DNA of 64,000 bases from Nakamurella lactea DSM 19367 (GTDB lineage Bacteria > Actinomycetota > Actinomycetes > Mycobacteriales > Nakamurellaceae), in contig NZ_AUFT01000011.1 in NCBI RefSeq assembly GCF_000426645.1, forward strand, positions 149,334 through 213,333, read 5' to 3'. Position 1 is the first letter of the stretch, and the number at the start of each line of letters is the position of its first letter. The position numbers and the translations under genes are program-made. The notes below the pieces were generated by a model that was not told where the DNA came from, did not search any database, and worked only from the letters and a program-made list of their open reading frames with translations. Shown here one piece after another: positions 58,995-64,000 of the stretch.

Positions 58995-59135
58995 CTTGCT
59001 GCCTCCGGTTCGATCCGTGGTCGGTGTTCGTTCCATTCGGTCGGTGCACCAGCGATGGTGAGGGACGGGTGTTCCTTCGTCAACACCGGGGCACTATGAA
59101 CGCCCTCAGCAACGAGGTCCGGACCAGCACGTCCG

Positions 59136-59708
59136 TCATCCGGCGGTCACCAGCCCGGTCAGGCGACCCGAGGCAATACTTTGGGTAGCAACGATTTTGG
59201 TCAGGTTCAGGGTGGCAACGCCCGCGGTGTCGGGGGCCGACGCGCCGAGCGCGTAGACGGTGAATCGGTAGTGGTGGGTCCCGCTGGGCGGGCAGGGCGG
59301 GGTCCAACCGGCATGACCTGCGGAGTTCGTCAGCGCGGTGGCGCCGACCGGCGGGGTGGCGCCGTTCAGTTGATCGACCGCAGCCGGGATCCCGAGCAAC
59401 GCCCAGTGCACAAAGGTGCCGCCCGGGGCATCGGGGTCGTCGACCACCAGCGCCAGCGAGGTGGCCGCCGGCGGCACGCCCGACCAACGCAGCGGCGGCG
59501 GCTGTCCCGCGCCACGGCAGGTGTTCGCCGCCGGAATCTCGGCGCCGTCGGCGAAAGCCGTACTGCTGACGGCGATGACGCCGGTGCCGGCCTGCGGTCC
59601 CGCGCTCGGCGCACCGCCTGCGGTGTCGGTGGCGCCGCCGCAACCGGCTGCTGCCAACAGCGCCAGCACCGCGAGCGGGCCCAGTGCGCGAGGGCTGACG
59701 GTCGTCAT
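59136..59708 (-). CDS. PEBP/YbhB-type lipoprotein
   Basis: This 190-residue protein has a lipoprotein signal ending LAAAGC (lipid-bearing C23), a Gly/Ala linker, and a phosphatidylethanolamine-binding-protein domain of the YbhB/YbcL type: VVDDPDAPGGTFVHWALLGIPA and AGWTPPCPPSGTHHYRFTVYAL. The anion pocket residues (Asp-Pro, His, and the second His) are present. The mycobacterial homologue is a surface lipoprotein; its ligand is unknown. Its ATG overlaps the TIGR03084 stop by 4 bp, so the two are co-translated. Confidence 0.88.
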   Translation of the reverse strand: MTTVSPRALGPLAVLALLAAAGCGGATDTAGGAPSAGPQAGTGVIAVSSTAFADGAEIPAANTCRGAGQPPPLRWSGVPPAATSLALVVDDPDAPGGTFVHWALLGIPAAVDQLNGATPPVGATALTNSAGHAGWTPPCPPSGTHHYRFTVYALGASAPDTAGVATLNLTKIVATQSIASGRLTGLVTAG

Positions 59709-60529
59709 TCCCGAACGGCCGTCGAGTCGGCAGTAGGCCCCGACAGTTCCCCCGCCGGCCGGCCCGGACCCGGCACTCCGGCGAACGCCTGGATGATCGT
59801 CAGCCACTTCCGCGCGTCCGCACCGACGGCGGACACCCTCAGGTCGGCCCGGTGCCGGCGCTGGGTGGCAAGCAGGCAGAAATCCAGTGCAGGGCCACTG
59901 ATCTGCTGCTCCGAAGCAGCATCACCCCACTCCCAGGTATCCCCGTCCGGCCCGGTCAGCACCAGGTGGAACTGCTCCGCCGGCGGCGTCAACCGACGCA
60001 GTTGGTAGTTGAAATCCCTGGCCCGGTAAGCGATGTGCGCGACGTTGCGCAGCCGCCGGGTGTTCGTCGGCGGCAGCCCGAGAGTGTCGCGGATGTCCAG
60101 TCCATGCGCCCAGGTCTCCATCAGCCGGGCGGTGGCCATCGACATCGCGCTCATCGGCGGCCCGTACCACGGCAGTTTCACGCCCCGCGGGACCGCGGGC
60201 AACGCCGCGGCAACGGCCGATCGGCCGGTTCGCCATTGCGCCAGCAACTCATCGGGCGGGCCGGCGGCGCCGGCCGCCGCACCGGCATCGACGTAGCCGG
60301 TCGGGTCCGCCTGTGCCTGCTCAAGAACGGGCCGGAAGGCGTCCGGCCCGGCAACGGCCAGCAACGTCACCTGGTCGGTCCAGGCGAGGTGGGCGATCTG
60401 GTGCGCGATGGTCCAGCCGGTGGCCGGAGTCGGCAGCCGCCAGGTGTCTTCGTCGAGGTCGGCGACGATCGCATCCAACTCGGCGGACTCGGCGGCCAGA
60501 TCCTCGAACACCGACGGGGGTTGGTTCAT
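59705..60529 (-). CDS. TIGR03084-family metal-binding protein (DinB/MDMPI fold)
   Basis: This 274-residue protein has the N-terminal DinB-like helical bundle of mycothiol-dependent enzymes, with GWTIAHQIAHLAWTD and METWAHGLDIRDTLG supplying the three-His metal site, and the C-terminal wing domain of the TIGR03084 family (FHLVLTGPDGDTWEWGDA). The family is actinobacterial; the reaction is unproven but probably uses mycothiol as thiol. ATG 60529 lies 6 nt after CATGAT, and a GTG at 60535 is an alternative. It is divergent from the antiporter gene. Confidence 0.85.
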   Translation of the reverse strand: MNQPPSVFEDLAAESAELDAIVADLDEDTWRLPTPATGWTIAHQIAHLAWTDQVTLLAVAGPDAFRPVLEQAQADPTGYVDAGAAAGAAGPPDELLAQWRTGRSAVAAALPAVPRGVKLPWYGPPMSAMSMATARLMETWAHGLDIRDTLGLPPTNTRRLRNVAHIAYRARDFNYQLRRLTPPAEQFHLVLTGPDGDTWEWGDAASEQQISGPALDFCLLATQRRHRADLRVSAVGADARKWLTIIQAFAGVPGPGRPAGELSGPTADSTAVRE

Positions 60530-60591
60530 CGTCACATCATGCGCCGGTCGGCGGCCCGCGTCAGGCGCCTGGTCGAGGGCGGCTTCCTGGA

Positions 60592-60597
60592 TAGGAT
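60592..60597 (+). promoter_or_regulatory. -10 element of leaderless antiporter gene
   Basis: TAGGAT ends 6 nt before the ATG at 60604, with no ribosome site. Confidence 0.6.
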
Positions 60598-60603
60598 CGC
60601 CCG

Positions 60604-62304
60604 ATGCCCTATCTGCTGATCGCGCTGGCCGCGCTCGGGGCGATCATCGTTGCTTCGGTGTTCTCCAGGCGGACCGGCCTGGCCGCTCCGTTGTTGTTGG
60701 TGCTGATCGGCATCGGCGGTTCCTATCTGCCGGGGGTGCCGCACATCGAGGTGGAGCCCGAACTGGTGTTGGCCGGTGTCCTGCCGCCCTTGCTGTACGC
60801 CTCATCGGTCCGGCTGCCGGGGATCGACTTCCGGCGGAACGTGAAGATGATCGCCTGGCTGTCGATCGTGCTCGTGGTGGTCTCGGCCCTCGCCGTCGGA
60901 CTGATCGTGCACCTGATCTTTCCGCAGATCTCCTTCCCGCTGGCCGTGGCGCTCGGCGCCGTCGTCAGCCCGACCGATGCAGTTGCCGCGACCGCGATCG
61001 GCAAGCGACTCGGACTCCCGCACCGGTTGATGACCGTCCTCGAGGGCGAGTCGTTGGTGAACGACGCCTCTGCGCTGGTGGTGCTACGGACAGCGGTCGC
61101 CGCCACCGCCGGAGCTTTCAGCCTCTGGCATGCCGTCGGCGAATTCGTCCTGGCCGTGGTGATCGCGGCAGCGGTCGGGTTCGTCGTGGGTTGGCTGACG
61201 GTGTTGTTGCGGGCAAAGCTCGACGATCCCGTGCTCAATTCCGCCGTATCGTTCACCGTCCCGTTCATCGCCTACTTCCCGACCGAGGAGCTGAACGCCT
61301 CCGGTGTGCTGGCCGTGGTGGTGGCCGGTCTTGTCACCGGAAATGCCGGGGTCAAACGCTTCTCGGCCCGCGACCGGCAGACCGAGTCGACCAACTGGGC
61401 GACCATCAGCTTTGTTCTGGAGAGCGGCCTGTTCCTGTTGATGGGCCTGCAGCTACCGGGATTGGTGCGCTCGCTCGACGAGGGATCGTCGCCGGGAATG
61501 GTGGCCGGCGCCACCGGGGTGACGCTCGTCGTCATCATCGTGCTGCGCGCTGTCTGGGTGGCCTTTCCGCAACTGCTCGCCCGCGGCCGGCCGGCCAAGT
61601 CGGCGCGGATACGCGAACAACTCGACCAGGTCAGTGAACGGATCGACCAGGCCGACCCGGAGACCGACCGCGAACAGAACCGGTTGGACTGGATGCGCCG
61701 CCGTGTTGCTCGCGGCAACGCGGATGTCGATTTCCTTGATGCCCAGCCGATTACCCGGCGAGGTTCGCTGGTGCTGGGCTGGGCCGGGATGCGCGGCGCG
61801 ATCACCGTGGCGGCCGCGCAGACCATCCCGGAGGACGTCCCGCTCCGGTCGACGGCGGTGCTGATCGCCTTCATCGTCGCGGTGATCACCCTGATCGGAT
61901 TCGGCGGCACCCTGCCCTGGGTGATCCGCAAGCTCGATCTTGAGGAGGTGTCGGCCCACGACAAGCGGGCCGAGGTGACCTCGCTGATGCGATCGATGCT
62001 GGACACCGTCACCGAAGCGCTCGGGCCGATCGCCGAACAGACCGTCGACGGCGAGCCGATCGACCCGGAGATCGCCGACCGGATGGTCAATCGGCTGGCG
62101 CCGATGTTCGCCGAACCTCCCGACCCGGCCCTGCAGCCATCGCCGGCCCATCGGCAGCAGGCGCAGGTGCTGATGCGGCGCTATCTGGACGCGATGCGTG
62201 ATGCGCTGCAGGCCGAGCAGTCGATCGGCGCCTATCGCACCGAGACGTTCACCCAGGTGCGGAAGCTGTTGGACAGCATGGAATACCGGCTGGACGGCGG
62301 CTGA
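60604..62304 (+). CDS. Na+/H+ antiporter, CPA1 family
   Basis: This 566-residue antiporter has about twelve membrane segments (residues 1-445) and a cytoplasmic C-terminal helical domain. The ion-binding motifs are GAVVSPTDAVAATAIG and EGESLVNDASALVVL (the ND pair of electroneutral CPA1 exchangers), and the later LGWAGMRGAITVAAA is the conserved Arg-containing motif. A cytoplasmic loop near 325-375 is charged and may be regulatory (REQLDQVSERIDQADPETDR). It exchanges sodium for protons in pH and salt homeostasis. The leaderless-type start is set by TAGGAT. Confidence 0.93.
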   Translation: MPYLLIALAALGAIIVASVFSRRTGLAAPLLLVLIGIGGSYLPGVPHIEVEPELVLAGVLPPLLYASSVRLPGIDFRRNVKMIAWLSIVLVVVSALAVGLIVHLIFPQISFPLAVALGAVVSPTDAVAATAIGKRLGLPHRLMTVLEGESLVNDASALVVLRTAVAATAGAFSLWHAVGEFVLAVVIAAAVGFVVGWLTVLLRAKLDDPVLNSAVSFTVPFIAYFPTEELNASGVLAVVVAGLVTGNAGVKRFSARDRQTESTNWATISFVLESGLFLLMGLQLPGLVRSLDEGSSPGMVAGATGVTLVVIIVLRAVWVAFPQLLARGRPAKSARIREQLDQVSERIDQADPETDREQNRLDWMRRRVARGNADVDFLDAQPITRRGSLVLGWAGMRGAITVAAAQTIPEDVPLRSTAVLIAFIVAVITLIGFGGTLPWVIRKLDLEEVSAHDKRAEVTSLMRSMLDTVTEALGPIAEQTVDGEPIDPEIADRMVNRLAPMFAEPPDPALQPSPAHRQQAQVLMRRYLDAMRDALQAEQSIGAYRTETFTQVRKLLDSMEYRLDGG

Positions 62305-62361
62305 CGGACGTGAGGTGAACCTCCGGCCCGCGCAGTCCTTGGCCGGAATCCGGCCGACTGG

Positions 62362-62377
62362 CTGCTAACGTTTGCAG
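62362..62377 (+). promoter_or_regulatory. Candidate autoregulatory LacI operator
   Basis: CTGCTAACGTTTGCAG is a 16-bp palindrome with one mismatched pair and a central CG, the usual shape of LacI-family operators. It lies 88 bp upstream of the LacI gene start. Confidence 0.5.
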
Positions 62378-62464
62378 CAATAGTCAGTCGTGGTTTGCGC
62401 TCGGATCGACCTCGCGTGCTGCTGTCCTGACCTGCGACCCGCCTACCTCAACCAGGGAGCTGCC

Positions 62465-63463
62465 GTGGCTGTCACATTGGCGGAAGTGGCGGCGGCCTGC
62501 CGGGTTTCGATATCCACTGTTTCCCGGGCGCTGAGCGACCCGGACAAGGTGAACCCACAGACCAGGGCGCGGATCGAACGCATCGCGCAGCAACTCGGCT
62601 ACGCACCGAGCCGGGCCGCCAGGTCGCTGGTGTCCGGTCGGACCGACGCCATCGGGCTACTGGTCCCGGACATCGCGAACCCGTTCTTCCCACCGATCAT
62701 GAAGTCCGTGCTGTCGCGCGCCAGGGACAAGGGCTATGCGGTCCTGCTGGCCGATTCCGACGAGCATGCGGCCGACGAGTCGGAGTTGGCCCGCGATCTC
62801 GGGCGTCAGGCCGACGGGCTGGTGATCGCGTCTCCGCGCACCGGAGAGACGGAACTGGCCGAACTGGCCGCGCAGTTCCCGGTGGTGTTCGTCAACCGCG
62901 AGGTCGCCAAGGCCGAGAACGTCGTGATCGACGAGACCGAAGGCATCCGCGAGGCGGTCGAACACCTGGTGGCGCTCGGTCATCGGCAGATCTGTTACCT
63001 GGCCGGACCGCGGCGGTCCTGGTCGAACCAGCAGCGCCGGACTGCACTGGCCCGGGCCTGTACCGAACTCGGCATCGAGCTGACCGAATTGGGCCCCTTC
63101 GAACCGCAGATTCAAGCGGGCCTGCGGGCGGCGGACCTGGCTCACTCCGGCGGTGCCACAGCGGTGATCGCCTACGACGATCTGATCGCGCTGGGCATGA
63201 TGGCCCGGCTCACCGAACGCGGTATGCAGGCCGGCCGGGAGATCAGTGTGATCGGTATCGACGACAGCCCGATGTCGGCCGTCGCCCACCCGATGCTGAC
63301 CTCGATCCACGTGCCGGCCGCGGAACTCGGGTCGGCAGCGGTGGATCTCTTGCTGGCCAGGTTGCGCAGCGGGGAGAGCTCAGCGCCGGCCAGAACTGTT
63401 CGGCTGGAGACCCGGCTGGTGATCAGAGGATCGACCGGCCCGGCACCCGTCGATCGCCGATAG
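62465..63463 (+). CDS. LacI-family transcriptional regulator
   Basis: This 332-residue regulator has the LacI helix-turn-helix (TLAEVAAACRVSISTVSRAL, about 4-23), the hinge helix (PSRAARSLVSGRT), and a sugar-binding sensor domain (IGLLVPDIANPFFPPI, AVIAYDDLIALGMMARL, ISVIGIDDSPMSAVAHPMLTSI). GTG 62465 is set by GGGAG 7 nt upstream. No sugar gene is adjacent; its targets may lie outside the window, or include its own promoter through the palindrome at 62362-62377. It is not close in sequence to the regulator encoded at 36736. Confidence 0.88.
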   Translation: MAVTLAEVAAACRVSISTVSRALSDPDKVNPQTRARIERIAQQLGYAPSRAARSLVSGRTDAIGLLVPDIANPFFPPIMKSVLSRARDKGYAVLLADSDEHAADESELARDLGRQADGLVIASPRTGETELAELAAQFPVVFVNREVAKAENVVIDETEGIREAVEHLVALGHRQICYLAGPRRSWSNQQRRTALARACTELGIELTELGPFEPQIQAGLRAADLAHSGGATAVIAYDDLIALGMMARLTERGMQAGREISVIGIDDSPMSAVAHPMLTSIHVPAAELGSAAVDLLLARLRSGESSAPARTVRLETRLVIRGSTGPAPVDRR

Positions 63464-63583
63464 CGGCGGGCTGACGGCCGATCCAGCACAGCTGAGCCTG
63501 ACCGGCGGTGGTATCCGGTGACTCGAGATGGACCGAGAGGTGACTCAAGGGCACTGTCGGTGCTGGGTTCTAGGGTCGTTGGT

Positions 63584-64000
63584 ATGGGTAGGGCCTGGGG
63601 CGTGGACACGGTGGGGGAGCTCGATGAGCTGCTCGCCTCCGGTGTTGCGGTGGTTGCGGGTTTGCGGGATTTGCCGTGGTGGCGGTTGGGTGAGGATCGG
63701 TTGTTGTCGGCGACGCAGCAGGTGGAGGCGTTGCTGCGGAGCGCTTTTGGTGTGCAGGTGCGGTTGGCGGCGGAGTTGGAGGACCGGGGGGTCGCGAAGT
63801 CGCATGCGGTGTCCTCGACATCGAAGCTGCTCAGCCAGTTGTTGTCGATCACGCCGGGGGAGGCGCGGGGCCGGGTGCTGGCCGCGCAGAGCATTCTGGC
63901 GCCGGAGGCCACGGCGGAAGAGGTGGCGTCCTCGGCGACGGATCCGGATGTGGGGGCGGCGGCGGTGTTGCCGGAGTTGGCGGCGGCGATCGCGGCCGGC
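63584..64000 (+). CDS. DUF222-family protein, probable HNH endonuclease, cut by window edge
   Basis: The first 139 residues are visible, starting MGRAWGVDTVGELDELL. The segment LPWWRLGEDRLLSATQQVEALLRSAFGVQVRL and the following VSSTSKLLSQLLSITPGEARGRV match the DUF222 region (13E12-repeat family) that usually precedes an HNH nuclease domain. The HNH part would lie beyond the window. Codon use differs from the neighbours, with many TTG, GGT and GTG codons. TAGGGT lies 7 nt before the ATG. The 120-bp gap after the LacI gene shows no other feature. Confidence 0.82.
   Translation, partial: MGRAWGVDTVGELDELLASGVAVVAGLRDLPWWRLGEDRLLSATQQVEALLRSAFGVQVRLAAELEDRGVAKSHAVSSTSKLLSQLLSITPGEARGRVLAAQSILAPEATAEEVASSATDPDVGAAAVLPELAAAIAAG

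Noticed and set aside
1..64000. Prophage, transposon or secondary-metabolite cluster
   Set aside because: No integrase, transposase, capsid, PKS or NRPS genes are visible; the content is chromosomal metabolism and transport.

Overview
The window is a high-GC, gene-dense stretch of actinobacterial chromosome. The evidence for this is the bacterial proteasome activator (Bpa/PafE), a mycothiol-dependent-type TIGR03084 protein, a DUF5926 protein, an actinobacterial Pat aromatic aminotransferase, a DUF222/HNH-type gene at the right edge, and many start codons that sit 6-7 nt after a -10 hexamer (leaderless transcripts). The family mix recalls Nakamurella-like or related Actinomycetota, but the genus cannot be fixed from sequence alone. 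No phage, plasmid, transposase or CRISPR array was seen.

Layout. 1-4.5 kb: truncated acetoacetyl-CoA synthetase, Pat aminotransferase, TauE/SafE exporter, a membrane protein, tRNA-Ser(UGA). 4.8-16.7 kb: a complete L-rhamnose operon on the minus strand (DeoR regulator, rhamnulokinase, RhaS-T-P-Q ABC importer, a class II aldolase, L-rhamnose isomerase, bifunctional rhamnulose-1-P aldolase/lactaldehyde dehydrogenase) driven from a promoter/operator region near 16.75 kb. 17-21 kb: YpfJ-type metallopeptidase, two tandem diguanylate cyclases, EamA exporter. 22-34 kb: quinone oxidoreductase with bpa, HAD phosphatase, guanine deaminase, serS, a tiny CWC zinc protein, a zincin, an EXPERA protein, a PfkB kinase, a Dcu-type dicarboxylate carrier with an M20 peptidase, a histidine phosphatase and pheA.

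33.6-44.3 kb: a second sugar region. A PfkB kinase and a P-loop kinase are followed by a 26-27 bp tandem array, two perfect LacI-type operators, and an eight-gene operon with 4-bp overlaps: PfkB kinase, LacI regulator, ManA-like isomerase, FGGY kinase, LacD-like aldolase, FrcA-type ATPase, permease and lipoprotein binding protein, closed by a strong hairpin. Together these encode import, phosphorylation, isomerisation, second phosphorylation and aldol cleavage of an unidentified hexose. This is the best candidate here for an uncharacterised pathway.

44.5-64 kb: a papain-like/seven-bladed propeller protein with 135-bp repeats, CPBP protease, UppP, DUF5926, DUF4328, rhodanese, Fpg/Nei glycosylase, universal stress protein, 3-hydroxybutyrate-type dehydrogenase, VOC protein, NarL-type two-component pair, FUSC exporter with an acidic insert, ferritin, monooxygenase, PEBP lipoprotein, TIGR03084 protein, Na+/H+ antiporter, LacI regulator, and the start of a DUF222 gene.

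Several intergenic junctions carry palindromic elements of 75-135 bp; one family (arms near CCTGARAACCCGTCGCCAG) occurs three times.
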